Source: Hexactinellida sp. DTS-2022 (lineage: Eukaryota > Porifera > Hexactinellida). Taken from it: a stretch of 64,000 bases of DNA. The notes under the pieces were generated by a model. The model worked only from the letters and a program-made list of their open reading frames with translations, had not been told where the DNA came from and ran no database searches. Of this stretch, positions 33,921 to 44,890 are shown one piece after another. Every line of letters starts with the position of its first letter. Position 1 is the first letter of the stretch. The stretch lies in contig JAPNXP010000010.1 of the NCBI GenBank assembly GCA_028753945.1, positions 5,211,042 to 5,275,041 of the forward strand. The letters are read 5' to 3'. The translations under genes were made by a program, and so were the position numbers.

Positions 33921-34548
33921 CAGTCGAAACCGGTTATTTCTAACCAATTCTTTGCATGGAAATAAAGTAAGACAAGGGTGGGGTTGGTTAACCGATCTGA
34001 GGCTATGGTTACAATTCGATTTCTCGCCACGGTTAATCGGTTAACCGCCCATCCTACTCAATACAATAAATCCTTTATAAAAATTTGATATACTACAGAA
34101 TAAGACTCAGCTGTGTAAAGTATAACCGCATATTTGGCGCATAAGTATATTAACTGATAAATTTCATGTTTTAGTATTTTAAATCAATGTTGTCTAAGAA
34201 AATTTATTAAGTGACAGTGGTAATGAAAAATGGATTTAGGACTAACATATTCTGATAAAATTCAAAAATTTTAATACTTTTTACATTAATTTCCCAATAA
34301 CTCTGCTGATATTCAACAGACCGGCTAACTGGTTAATATAATCTCTAACCGTTAATAGATGTTAGCAACGGTTAACCGGTTAGCCGGTTAACCGAATCCA
34401 GCCTTGAGTAAGAAAAATCCGATAGTTAGAATAAACCGATTCAATATAACACAAAATTGGAATTTCTTACACGTTTAAAATAAATAGTTAGTTAGAAAAA
34501 ACCGATTAGTTAGAAATAACCGGTGTTAGAATAAACCGGTTTCGACTG
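33921..34548. mobile_element. pogo/Tigger-like MITE split by a second element
   Basis: Ends CAGTCGAAACCGGTTATTTC and ATAAACCGGTTTCGACTG with TA on both sides. The 'CAAGG' element at 33973-34406 sits inside; the unsplit form is at 44184-44276. Confidence 0.8.
33973..34406. mobile_element. 'CAAGG' element, copy 3, TSD AGTAAGA
   Basis: Starts CAAGGGTGGGGTTGG, ends CGAATCCAGCCTTG. AGTAAGA occurs on both sides (33966-33972, 34407-34413) but once in the empty relative at about 44228, which proves a 7-bp target duplication. Confidence 0.85.
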
Positions 34549-34941
34549 TATTATACTAGTAGGCATTTTGGTGGCACAATTATATTGGGTGCGGCCTGTG
34601 CCCCAAGTGCCGCACCCTGGCTACGCTCTGAAATTTAAGCGCTGTTCAATTTTGGGACCTCCTTGTCTTAAAAAGAAGCATTTGGATTATAATTATAATT
34701 TTTTGACCGCCTACGTATAAGAAAGCTCGTACATTTAACTCCACTATATTAAATTGATAGGTTGAAAATAAAATTTAATAAATAAATAAAGACCTACAAA
34801 TAGGACTATTCCATTACTAGTATTAACAGAACCAATTGGTAAATTCTATATGAAATAACAAATTAATACTGAAAAGAGTAAATAATATTCAAGTGACATG
34901 ACAATAGAAATAGTTCATACACTACTACGAAATAGAAATTT

Positions 34942-36213
34942 CTAAAAGAATTGCAACCTACCCATGTCTTTCTGACAAACGACAATAATTCTTCCAGAAC
35001 CATCCAATGCAATACCCCAGGGATAAATAAACTCGCCAATACCCTGACCGTTCTTCCCAAACTTGTGTATTTGTTTACCATCCTCACTAAACACATACAC
35101 ACAGTGGTTACTGTAGTCCGTGATAATAATATTATACTCTCGATCTATGTCGAAACAGTTGGGATTAGTTGCTTGTTTACCATTACCACGGGTTATTAGT
35201 CTCTTGATTAGAACGTGTTCTGAATCGAATACAAATATACACGGATTACTTTGGTCTAGCACCAATACTCTATCTCGTGTAGTTTTAATATCACGTGGAT
35301 AATTAAACACACCGATTCCTAGCATGGAATGGAATATGAGATTATTTGTGAAGATTTGGACTCTGTTATTATTACAATCGCACACATAGACATTGTTAGT
35401 TCTAGCAGAGACATCTACACCGTGTGGACTGCTGAACTGAGCTTCTCCACATCCATTTATACCAACACTATGGATTAGTTTGCCTTCTAGATCGTACAAG
35501 TTAACACAATGACCACTGCACTGTGTGACATACACTCTATCTTGTATGATACAAATGCCTCTTGGGGAATTCATCTTCTCGTCGAACTTGCGAAGATAGT
35601 CTCCGTTACTGCCGAACACTTGTACTCTGTGGTTATTCTGATCCGCTATGTAGACATGTCCAGTCTTGTAATGCACTGCTATGCCTCTAGAAACATTAAG
35701 TTCCCCTGGAGCTTTCTGTTCGTTAGACTTCCTGCAGCAGTAAGCTGTAGGCAGTTGTTTCGCCTTGTAGTCGGGCACTACAAGTTTAACTTTAGGAGAG
35801 AAGGTGCGGGTGGGAGATGTGGTAGTCTGATCATTAAGCTTAATGTTCCCCAGCTGTTCAATGTCAGAATAGAATAGAGTATCCCACTCAAACTCAATGC
35901 TACTGTCTGTGGACTCTTTCAGTTCTGAGATTCTACTGTCGAACAGCTGCATCACTCCATCGCGGGTAATCATTAGCTTTTGAGCTGTGAGAGTAGTAGA
36001 GCTGAAAGATTTAGTTTTGTCAAGCGCTTCGAACAGCTCCTCCAGCTCCTCTGTTTTGGCTATATACTCACTCTCTATTTGGTCTATTCGGGAGAGTAGG
36101 GTGTCCTCTCTCGTATGGAGAGCCTCGTGAGAACGCTGGAAACTGTGCCGAATATTTTCACGAGCTAGTGTCAGTTGTTCAGGGAAGTTAGTGTATTCTT
36201 GAATGTCAGCCAT
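34942..36213 (-). CDS. Coiled-coil plus NHL-repeat protein (TRIM-NHL-like without RING), 423 aa
   Basis: One exon, ATG at 36213 (a longer frame starts at TTG). Residues 10-105 are charged and helical (SRIDQIESEYIAKTEELEEL) as in the coiled coil of TRIM proteins. Residues 173-423 make a six-bladed NHL propeller, about six blades of 40 residues (about 173, 216, 262, 302, 350 and 394), with clear cores such as GHVYIADQNNHRVQVF, NNVYVCDCNNNRVQIF and IIITDYSNHCVYVF. Neither RING nor B-box precedes the coil, so there is no E3 zinc site; binding of RNA or protein through the propeller is the known theme of NHL proteins. The frame is intact. A TATA-like sequence at 36226-36235 lies too close to the ATG to be its normal promoter. 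Confidence 0.88.
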   Translation of the reverse strand: MADIQEYTNFPEQLTLARENIRHSFQRSHEALHTREDTLLSRIDQIESEYIAKTEELEELFEALDKTKSFSSTTLTAQKLMITRDGVMQLFDSRISELKESTDSSIEFEWDTLFYSDIEQLGNIKLNDQTTTSPTRTFSPKVKLVVPDYKAKQLPTAYCCRKSNEQKAPGELNVSRGIAVHYKTGHVYIADQNNHRVQVFGSNGDYLRKFDEKMNSPRGICIIQDRVYVTQCSGHCVNLYDLEGKLIHSVGINGCGEAQFSSPHGVDVSARTNNVYVCDCNNNRVQIFTNNLIFHSMLGIGVFNYPRDIKTTRDRVLVLDQSNPCIFVFDSEHVLIKRLITRGNGKQATNPNCFDIDREYNIIITDYSNHCVYVFSEDGKQIHKFGKNGQGIGEFIYPWGIALDGSGRIIVVCQKDMGRLQFF

Positions 36214-37129
36214 CAAACAGTATCTCTATTTATAGAATAAAATAATGAGCTTCGGTTTCGTTACATTGCAATTTGTAACTCAGTCACTATGGGTATGCCT
36301 AATTTCCGGGACCGTCCCGGAAATCCAGATACCTAAAGTACGGGAGGGGACAGGTAGTAGTAAATTATTAATTACGATTACATGGACTAAAACAGTTGTT
36401 TTTAAGGTTGCAGTATACTTCCAAATTTTCCACTTTCGGGTACTTTGCCACTTATAGGTTTTATATCATTTCTGGATTGAACAGCCTATGCCGCATCTCT
36501 ATTCCAAATTTTGTATAGAAATATTGAAAACCTTTAATAATACCGACTTTTTTGTGACCTCCACCTAAGCCACTCCTGTAGGGGGTCATTTTTTTCTGAC
36601 CCCGCCATCTCCAGTCGCAACTTTTGTCGATTCAGGATACCCATTTTGGCTCATATACAACCTAGAAACAAAATCTCAACGGTTTTGGACAGCTATCAAC
36701 GAGTTCTATCATGTGATTACAGGGATTTCATTAGTAACATTTCTTTCTAATTTTATTAGATTTCTTAATCATAAAAAAGTGATGTCCACTGTTATTGATG
36801 AAAAATTGGACTCATAAGTAATCAAAAGAAGTTGTATATCCACATGTTAGATTAGAAGCTTCTCTATGTAATAAAACAGGAAACAAGTCTTAATCATTAA
36901 CTGGTGGGGCATGGATCATTGCCTTTGTGTAAATATAAATTCTGAGAACTTAAAAGAGTCTATATGTCAATAATACTTCACTTTTGAGTCGATATATTTC
37001 ATTCAACTAATTATGGACATCCTCATGAGTCATGAGTCATGTTCCAATTTTGAACATTTATAACGCGTTTAACTATGTAAAAAGCAGGCTATAAAAACAC
37101 GATAATTCCCACGGAAAATGAGGTAACAA
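36214..37129. other. Intergenic
   Basis: Contains a short palindrome TTTCCGGGACCGTCCCGGAAA at about 36302 and a GC-rich patch (36540-36620). No gene seen. Confidence 0.35.
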
Positions 37130-37410
37130 AAAGTACACAGAGCATGCTCATAAGGTACACAGAGCATGCTCATAAGGTACACAGAGCATGCTCATAAGGT
37201 ACATAGAGCATGCTCGTATAAAAGTACATAGAGCATGCTCGTAAAAGTATACATAGAGCATGCTCGTGAAAGTACATAGAGCATGCTCGTAAAAGTACAT
37301 AGAGCATGCTCGTAAAAGTACATAGAGCATGCTCGTATAAAAGTACATAGAGCATGCTCGTATAAAAGTACATAGAGCATGCTCGTATAAAAGTACATAG
37401 AGCATGCTCG
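37130..37410. repeat. Tandem array of 12 GAGCATGCTC palindrome units, left arm
   Basis: Units of about 20-25 bp (gtacacagagcatgctcataag, later gtacatagagcatgctcgtaaaa). The inverse array is at 40690-40863, so both may be arms of one 3.7-kb element starting AACAAAAAGTACACAG. Frames across it give only repeated CSMYF peptides. Confidence 0.75.
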
Positions 37411-37436
37411 TAAAGATCAATGATATTTACTCTAGT

Positions 37437-38490
37437 ACAGTGGCGTGGCCAGGGGGTCCAGCCGGGGCCAGGCCCCGGGTAGCGCAGCTCAGGTCCCGGT
37501 TGTCGCACCTGGGGTGGAGCCCCACCTTCTCAGTATTTCAACTTTCGGAACCTGCTGAAATACATAGTCAGGGCCTGCTGCAAAGGGGGATCCAGACAAG
37601 AAGGGGTGCAATTATATTATTCATGGGTACTGCCCTATTATTGTTCAAACCTAGCTTAGTAAAATCTAAATACTCTCATATTTTCTCGAGCATTTTTTTC
37701 AAATAAGTGCAACCTCTATTATCCGAAATCGTTGGAACAAGTACAAAGGGTTCGGATAATCGAGGTTCCGCTATACATAGATCACTATGTATTGGGATAG
37801 CAGATTAGGACCTGATACCATTGGGCATGATCGGCTATTCGAATTTCGCATACTCAAGATCGCGTCGTCTACGATCCCTAAATTACATGTAATTATAACT
37901 AGATCACTACTGGGGCGGATCCAGGATTTACTAGAAGAGGGGGTTGTGGCTTCCAGGGCGAAGCCCCTGAAAGCTATAAAAAAAAGCGTGCTATTCGACC
38001 AAATTTCAATACTTAACAGATGCTATACTCAGTAGATTATTCTGGACGTCGGAAATTAACAGGACATATGCCACACTGTACCCCAAGGAGCGGACGTTGT
38101 TTCTTTGGATGGTCCACTTTCTCAACAAGGGTTTGGAGGCCCCTATTGTGTCGAGGTATGCTAAGGGAAATATGTGACCCTAAGACCAAACATCTACAGT
38201 GCCCTACCAAAAGAATTTGTACTCTCCCGAAAAATTCTTCATTGAAATTAATCATTCGCAAGGATGTCTAAATTCATGCAAAATAGATTTGATGTTGAAT
38301 TAACTCGCACAATTAACTATAAAGGCTGCGCACTATGACATAATTATTAGTGTGCTTCTTCTAGTAAAAACGTTATAGTAGGGTCCTACTTTAGTTTTAT
38401 ACTATAAGTGCACAGTATTGAATTTTAAATCTGTCGGACTTCCGTACGCGATGGCCTGACTATACCATTTGGAATGACTGTTATTATTAT
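37437..38490. other. Gene-poor, hAT- and pogo-like fragments
   Basis: CAGTGGCGTGGCCAGGGGG at 37439 is a hAT-like left end. 37711-37773 is a small pogo-like element (GCAACCTCTATTATCCG...). GGGGCGGATCCAGG at 37914 is another hAT-like end. Short frames here are not supported as genes. Confidence 0.4.
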
Positions 38491-38494
38491 TATT

Positions 38495-38646
38495 AGAGAA
38501 TACTTATCCACCGATCATCGGCGTTTGTATTAAAAAAGCTCGCTACTTTCTACTGATGATGTTTTTTATAAACATAAAAAAACAATCGGTAGAAAGTAGC
38601 GAGCTTTTTTAATACAAACGCCGATGATCGGTGGATAAGTATTCTC
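38495..38646. repeat. Near-perfect 63-bp-arm hairpin (snap-back MITE)
   Basis: Left arm AGAGAATACTTATCCACCGA... and right arm its reverse complement, about 28-bp AT loop. Flanks are TATTATTAT on both sides, a possible duplication. Confidence 0.75.
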
Positions 38647-38649
38647 TTA

Positions 38650-39528
38650 TTATTATGCTAGTTGTTTGTAAGTGAATATGTGTTTCATAAGAAACACTTG
38701 AAACATTTTACAATGTTAATGATTCAAAATATAGTAACGTAAATACCCGCGAATTCCTATTTCTATTTGTAATCATTAATCTTACTTTAATTAATTAAAG
38801 ACTATTCTTATTTGGAAGTCTTTATGATTCAAACATTAATTAATTAAAATTATATTAAAATAAGATGAAATGTAATTTGAATTCTATTTAAATCCTTCCT
38901 TGTATCTACAATGCAATACTATTCAAGGTTTGAAAATCAACCAGAAGAAGCACACTCCCATCCCGTCTGTAAGGGTTTTTTGAAAACATGAGTACTCTAT
39001 CTTTCACAAAAATACAGTAGAGAGATAGAGAGCGGACGGAAAATCTAAACAACTTTATTCCTATTATTGTATTACAATTAGTTGGAATACAATATTACTA
39101 TTCATTGACTCACTCACCAGGGTTATTGATTATATTCTTATCCATTAATTTAAATGCAGATGTTAAGTGTACGACTAGTTTGGTAGGGTAGGGTATAAAA
39201 AACACATGGAAGAGAAGGTTAAATTTGTTTCGGTAATCTTAGACTTAAATATTAGTAAATGTCAAAATATTCACATAGTACATATACTATTACTACTATA
39301 TGAGGAGCAGGTGCAGCAGGTGCGGGCTTGGCCGCAACAATATTTTAGGTAGCCGCATCAATATTCTGGTAGCATTTATGTCACACTGAGATTCAATAAC
39401 TCGACGTCACTTCGCCGCACCAATAATAATTGGCTTGCTCGAGCATGTATGAGATTGTTATAAATAATGGAAGGTAATTATTGTATCTGGAACTAATGTA
39501 CACTAATAACGAGAGTTGTTGTGATTAG
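38650..39528. other. Intergenic, AT-rich
   Basis: No gene or clear repeat recognised; contains GGTGCAGCAGGTGCGG near 39310. Confidence 0.35.
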
Positions 39529-39529
39529 T

Positions 39530-39561
39530 ACCACACAACAACCGCTAAGCGGTTGTTGTGT
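39530..39561. repeat. Short palindrome
   Basis: CACAACAACCGCTAAGCGGT and onward reads as an inverted repeat with 15-base arms. A cruciform, or the relic of a tiny MITE. Confidence 0.6.
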
Positions 39562-39820
39562 GGGTATTACAGGTCTGGAAGCAACTCAGCAAGCGTAGCG
39601 CGCTAGTATAATAAAATATTATAGCTAAAATTACTTAGTAGTATGGGATGCCGTATCCCCTATTATTATAATGAATGATTGCATGACTAGTACCAGCAAG
39701 AACAATAATGCTTTGGTAGTTAACATAAACTCTGTTAATTTTTTTACCGGGGTTATACCCGCAGGCCCCCATTCGATCGATCGCTGGATTTACCTTTGAC
39801 CCCCCTAGATTTTATTCTGG

Positions 39821-40439
39821 CAGGGACGGATTAGGGTTGGTCGGGGCCCGCGGCATATTTTCATCGCGGGGCCCCTTGATCGTATTGCAAACGAATAATA
39901 TTGCCGATTTTTGCTCACGGAATGCTGAGTTTTGGTGGGATGGTTCATGGAGTGCAAGGGAAAATTTCCCTTACTCAGAAAATATTTAAGATTAAACGCA
40001 GTTCCTTTTGTCCCCTACTCCATTAACATTTCACCTGTATCTTTACTTGTAAGGAAATATACATCAGAGTTTAGTCTGATATTCAATGTACTTGTCTAGT
40101 GCATGACACATGCCTAATAATATCGAATATAAAAATTAAAAAATTACTGTTTTCTAGTTAATCTACATACATAGATATACTTTTAGGTAAAATCTGGCTG
40201 ATTGTGAAAATAATAATAAACCTTATCGTGGGTCTTCTAAAAGTTATGTTTACGGGATTTCACAGGAGCAAAAAACGCGGGACAAAGAGACTATGTGGTA
40301 GTATACTCAACTGTGACAAATAAAGTTAGTCCATCGATTACGAACATTTTTTCAAAAATGAAAACTACCCACCGCGCGGGGCCCAAAAATACAAAAGCGC
40401 GGGGGCCCCGGCATCTGCCGTATGGTAAATCCGGGCCTG
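39821..40439. mobile_element. hAT-type element, 619 bp, TSD TATTCTGG/TATTTTGG
   Basis: Starts CAGGGACGGATTAGGG, ends GGTAAATCCGGGCCTG; the flanking octamers differ at one base. GC-rich ends (GGGGCCC), AT-rich middle, no coding region. Confidence 0.75.
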
Positions 40440-40689
40440 TATTTTGGCCACGCCGTGGGTGAGTGCCCCAAGTGTGCCCAGGTTGGCCTCAAGGTCTGGC
40501 TACGCCACTACCCTAATATAATAATCACAAGTATAATATTTACTACTTATGAATTGCGTTCCAATTTGATACACACTTATAGCAACACTTATAAAAATAA
40601 TACACGTCGTAATAATTGTAGCATTATTTTAGAACATCTATATTAGATCTTATTAAGAATTGAATATATTTCCAAATTCGCATTTATTT

Positions 40690-40863
40690 GTATGCTTTTA
40701 TACGAGCATGCTCTATGTACTTTTTACTAGCATGCTCTATGTATACTTTTACGAGCATGCTCTATGTACTTTTATACGAGCATGCTCTATGTACCTTATG
40801 AGCATGCTCTGTGTACCTTATGAGCATGCTCTGTGTACCTTATGAGCATGCTCTGTGTACTTT
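40690..40863. repeat. Tandem array of 7 GAGCATGCTC units, right arm
   Basis: Inverted relative of 37130-37410, ending GTGTACTTTTTGTTA as the left arm begins. Confidence 0.7.
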
Positions 40864-40907
40864 TTGTTATATGCGGAAAATAGCGATTACGTAATCAAAT
40901 GGTGATA

Positions 40908-41020
40908 CAGTAGACTCCGCTTAATCGGGACACCAGGTAATCGGTTTCTCCGCTTAATCGGGTCAAAATTTCACCGGATTTATGGGACGGAATTACAATT
41001 TGGCTTAAAATATTTTCGGT
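40908..41020. mobile_element. pogo/Tigger-like MITE fragment
   Basis: CAGTAGACTCCGCTTAATCG with TA at the left; close to the 8249 element; the right half is missing. Confidence 0.5.
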
Positions 41021-41268
41021 TTGTCATATTATAGTACATGTAAATGGTGAATGAAGTGATATTACAAAATTTCAATATTCAATTAATTTCTCAGATCATC
41101 CAAATAAATAACAAATCGTCAAATAAATTCAAAAAACAACATAAAATAATTTGAATCAATTTTCAAGTCATTTCCAGATATCTAGGTGCCTTTTCGAAAT
41201 AAATAAAGTATTGAGAAAACAACATCAACAAATAATACAAAATTGGATATCAAGTGGCTGGTGACACT

Positions 41269-41667
41269 CAGTGGCGTAGCTAAGGTTTCGGGGCCCCGGT
41301 TCAAACACATTTTGACGAAGTATGATCGAAGTATATCTGATATCTGCATATGGATAATTTTGGAACCTTTCAGCATACCTGCCAACCGTACAGGGATTCC
41401 CTGTACAGTATATAATTCAATGCTTTGTCCTTTCCAAAGTGATAATATTTATATCTAAGTGTATAGTAATTCCCTGGACGAGCGAGCGCAGCGAGCGAGA
41501 AAAATTTTTGGGAGGTGTACAGGGATTTGGCCAATGTACAGGGGAAAATTGGAGCCCTGTACAGGAATATGACTCAAATAGGTTGACAGGTATGCCTTTG
41601 GGGGCCCCCGAGACATCGAGGGCCCTGGTTCAATGAACCGCCTGAACCGCATATAGCGACGCCTCTG
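41269..41667. mobile_element. hAT-type element, 399 bp, TSD GTGACACT
   Basis: Starts CAGTGGCGTAGCTAAGG, ends ATAGCGACGCCTCTG; GTGACACT on both sides (41261-41268, 41668-41675). A 'CATACCTGCCAACC' repeat (about 41377-41595) is nested inside. Confidence 0.85.
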
Positions 41668-42690
41668 GTGACACTCACTAACACAGATAGTACTGAAATG
41701 TCCTTTACTAGTATTATTTAAATTAGTATAATGTATATGAGGGGGAAAGTAGGGGGGCTGAGCCCCCCCCCTATTTCAAAAGTAGGGGGGCTATAGCTAA
41801 GGTGATCAGATGGCTTTGACAGAAAACCTGAACATCCTGGACTCTCTAAGCTCATATGTACTTACCAAGTTACAGTCAGATATGTAAATATGGAACTAAA
41901 TGACGTGTTATTAATATATAGCAATCTTTAGCTGGGAATATGAATGAATTTAAGGTACTTATAGCTGATGGCCCATTTTTTACCCCAGTTGAGTTAGATT
42001 GTGGGACATTTTGATTTATCCTGACAATAATATACCATAGAATATTCCAGAGTAAATTCTGAACGACTAATTATGGACTTCCAGTCATGGGCATAAAAAA
42101 TTGCAGCGTTCTGAATAACTTTATTCGGACATACAATAGAAACTTGGCTAAATATTATTGCCTCTCTCCTTTATACAATTATACGACCTAGGTTATTACA
42201 ATTATACAACTTAGGTTTATACAATTAATTATACGACTTAGGTTTATACAATTATGCGACTTAGGTTTAACGGTTTTAACTTCTAAGTTCCTTGCTGGGT
42301 TAATTAATTAATAAAATATTTTATTTTTCAAATAAATAAAAATCGGAGTTTTTTATTTAAATCTGATTTATGTATTAGATTAGTGAATAATTTTATATGC
42401 ATTGATCTATTTTTGGAACCACCCATGATTATTATCCACATATGTTAAAGATTCGTAGTTTGAATTTACTCTATTGATTATTTCCAGGCGCATTAATTTT
42501 TATTTTCCCATATGAATCGAGGTAAGTTAGACAATTCGAATTGTCTGTAACAAGTGGTTGTTGTTTGAATTAATTTGTGGTATGCATACTTGATGACATC
42601 CTTTCGTAAGATTACTAAGAAGGATAATTTGCATTGTGATGTGTGTAAACTGCTTTAGGTATAGTTTCAAGTTGGGAAATGCAAATGTTG
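41668..42690. other. Gene-poor, with a short tandem repeat
   Basis: 42171-42272 holds about four units of 'tatacaattatacgacttaggtt'. A G/C-run repeat is at 41740-41800. No gene seen. Confidence 0.45.
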
Positions 42691-42806
42691 GTTAAGTTTC
42701 TGGTTATTAGGTAAGTAATCTAATTTTTTTGGCACATAATAGTTTGTCCATAAGAGTATTAAATAGAAACCACACTTTTAATCAGATGGTGTTCGTGTTC
42801 CTAGAG

Positions 42807-42814
42807 TATATAAA
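42807..42814 (+). promoter_or_regulatory. TATA box of the 42871 gene
   Basis: TATATAAA 57 bases before the ATG; the same box and its surroundings are preserved at 63708-63715 in the inverted copy. Confidence 0.65.
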
Positions 42815-42870
42815 TGTTGGATCTCTCTCAATATATTTATACCAGCATATAAAACAATCGGATTATCATC

Positions 42871-43950
42871 ATGTCCATGTACAAATATGAAAATATCCTA
42901 TTCACCGTTTCTGAAGTAGAAAGCCTCGTGTTCTCCTTAGTCCTTATCCCATTCTGTCTACTGACTCTATTTACATTGGTGTACTACGTACGGAGAAGGT
43001 ACAAACTGTATCAGGAGATTAAGAGGGTTCCACAGGAAATGCTAATACTGCAATCATATAACAATCATCTTAAAAATCTTAAAATAAAATGCTTCGTCAA
43101 TAATTTCATAATTGTAATTCTAGTTTTAGAATTTGTGCAAAATATCAGTGTAGTAATATACTATCTTCCTTATTGGGTATTGATATTTGATGCGGACAAC
43201 CAAACCATTTTCCCTTTCATATCTGCGCTCAGACATAAAACTGGTTGGTTACTATTCACTATAAGATTTGCAGTTGTCCCTGTGCTTTCTTTTCTGATGA
43301 CGTTCTTATGGCTCGCCTACAGGAAATACGATTATAAATATACTATAATTCGGTGGATAGTTTACATAATAGTAAGGACTTTGTTGTTACTGTTTCTAAA
43401 TATTATTTTTTATAATCCCATTTTCTCAAGCGCTTATCAATCGAACTTTGAAATTCTCTTCGGAATGTTGAGAATATTCATCTTTATTTATGACTATATA
43501 CAATTTCTTTATTTGTCCAGAAAGTTCTATTTGCATCTGAAAAGCCGTGAAAAAGAAATTCGATTATTTTACTACGACAAGAAGGCCTATCTCGACAGCA
43601 AATATCTCCGAGTACATTTCCAGGTTGCAACCACTTTGGTAGCGATTGCACTCTTCTTTTATACTTTAGGATTATCAAATTTATTTGCTCCGATCGCTTC
43701 ATTTTTGGATTATTTACCAATTCCTCTCCATATTAAGAATGGAATCGATTTGTTCGCATTTTCCATGGAATTCTTTGTATACGTACCTTCACTAATCCTC
43801 AGTAATGTATTGTTTACTGTTAACTATTTGTATATATTTGTTGTTGTTGTTTACAAGTCATACAGAGACAAGCAAAAGATGGAAAATATAAACAGCTACA
43901 TCAAGCCCATCATGATACAGTACCATGAAAGTGTTTATAACAGATATTAA
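42871..43950 (+). CDS. Intact seven-helix membrane protein, 359 aa, unknown family
   Basis: Intronless, intact, ATG 57 bases after a TATA box, AATAAA at about 44003. Same plan as the 13609 gene: seven hydrophobic segments (about 16-40, 74-98, 125-148, 164-183, 197-217, 255-279, 301-328), basic inner loops (RRRYKLYQEIKR; AYRKYDYKYT; SRKFYLHLKSREKEIRLFY) and a tail YKSYRDKQKMENINSYIKP. The loop after helix 5 is nearly identical to that of the 13609 protein while helices and outer loops differ, a pattern expected when the cytosolic face binds a shared partner and the outer face diverges. No known GPCR signature is seen. An inverted near-copy with one stop lies 19 kb away. Receptor function is inferred from topology only. 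Confidence 0.85.
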   Translation: MSMYKYENILFTVSEVESLVFSLVLIPFCLLTLFTLVYYVRRRYKLYQEIKRVPQEMLILQSYNNHLKNLKIKCFVNNFIIVILVLEFVQNISVVIYYLPYWVLIFDADNQTIFPFISALRHKTGWLLFTIRFAVVPVLSFLMTFLWLAYRKYDYKYTIIRWIVYIIVRTLLLLFLNIIFYNPIFSSAYQSNFEILFGMLRIFIFIYDYIQFLYLSRKFYLHLKSREKEIRLFYYDKKAYLDSKYLRVHFQVATTLVAIALFFYTLGLSNLFAPIASFLDYLPIPLHIKNGIDLFAFSMEFFVYVPSLILSNVLFTVNYLYIFVVVVYKSYRDKQKMENINSYIKPIMIQYHESVYNRY

Positions 43951-44183
43951 ATTAATTTACTTAATTATTAAAATGTTGTTGCTGTTGTTGTTGTTGTTAA
44001 CTGAATAAATATTTGTTATCTCTCTTCACAAGTTCATAGCTTGAATATAATATTAACAGACCCATCCAATGTCATCCTAATCGATTCTTTGATTTGTAAA
44101 ACTTTGAATATACATCTGATATTTATCCATCACAAATTCGACTTCTCCACATATTCTGTTACAAGTTACTGCATACAACAATA

Positions 44184-44276
44184 CAGTCAAAACCGGTTTC
44201 TCTAACCAATTCTTTGCATGGAAATAAAGTAAGAAAAATCCGATAGGTAGAATAAACCGATTGAAAATAAAACAAA
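44184..44276. mobile_element. pogo/Tigger-like MITE fragment, empty-site reference
   Basis: CAGTCAAAACCGGTTTCTCT with TA before it. Matches 33921-33972 joined to 34407 onward, without the 'CAAGG' insertion. The right part is lost where the GPCR relic begins. Confidence 0.65.
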
Positions 44277-44283
44277 AATACTC

Positions 44284-44890
44284 TATTGTAATTCTGGCCG
44301 ATACAATTCCGCCGAATACTACAGAAACGTAAGTTAAATATGTTCTGTAAACAAGTTACGAATATACAGTCCATGATATATTCAATTTATACTCTAGATT
44401 GATAAGTGACGTCATTTCGATATTCGCCAGCAACGAATTGATTGGAGAACTAACGATTGTTTTCCAAATCGAAAATGGAATTAAATATGTAAGTTTACAT
44501 TGCATTGGATGAAATATATTTTCAGAATTGACTTTAAGTACTATATTCTATATTTAAGAGGATGGAGATATTCAATGTGTTTTCCTAAACCAACAATACA
44601 ATAGAGTAAGTATTTCCTAATAATTAACTGCAGATAGATTTTGCAGTTAATTTTGTAGACCTAAATGACACTTTTGTGCAACCAAAATTTGGTGTCACAT
44701 TTAGAAGAAATCAAACTTACGCGCCTCTTTGCATAACTACTCTGAAATAACTAATGAATACCACTAATATTTTTTAGTTTTGTAACTATTCTATTTACCA
44801 ATAGGGAATGGTCAACAGAAGGGATAACTACAGTCATAGGATTCAATGGAAGCATAGAGTGTACCACAAATCATCTTACAATTGGTGGGG
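44284..44890 (+). pseudogene. Relic of adhesion GPCR exons 13-16 (upstream copy)
   Basis: About 600 bp match 56350-56960 in exons and introns, so this is a DNA-level duplicate, not a retrocopy. It keeps the membrane-proximal stretch (GPNTTE-like, SNLYSRLISDVISIFASNELIGE) and the GPS start (ECTTNHLT) and stops right there, at a G-run. The AG used by exon 14 is lost (TTCTG), and the exon 15 acceptor has gained a base. Confidence 0.85.

Noticed and set aside
36226..36235. TATA box for the NHL gene
   Set aside because: It would place transcription start downstream of the ATG; probably fortuitous.
37130..37410. CRISPR-like regular repeat array
   Set aside because: Spacers are nearly identical and 10-15 bp long; the window is eukaryotic; an inverted partner array exists.
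37148..37508. Overlapping minus-strand frames with repeated CSMYF/YEHALCTF peptides
   Set aside because: They read through a tandem DNA repeat in all frames; no start context, domain or conserved frame.
40660..40845. Short frame over GAGCATGCTC units
   Set aside because: Same repeat as 37130-37410; not a gene.
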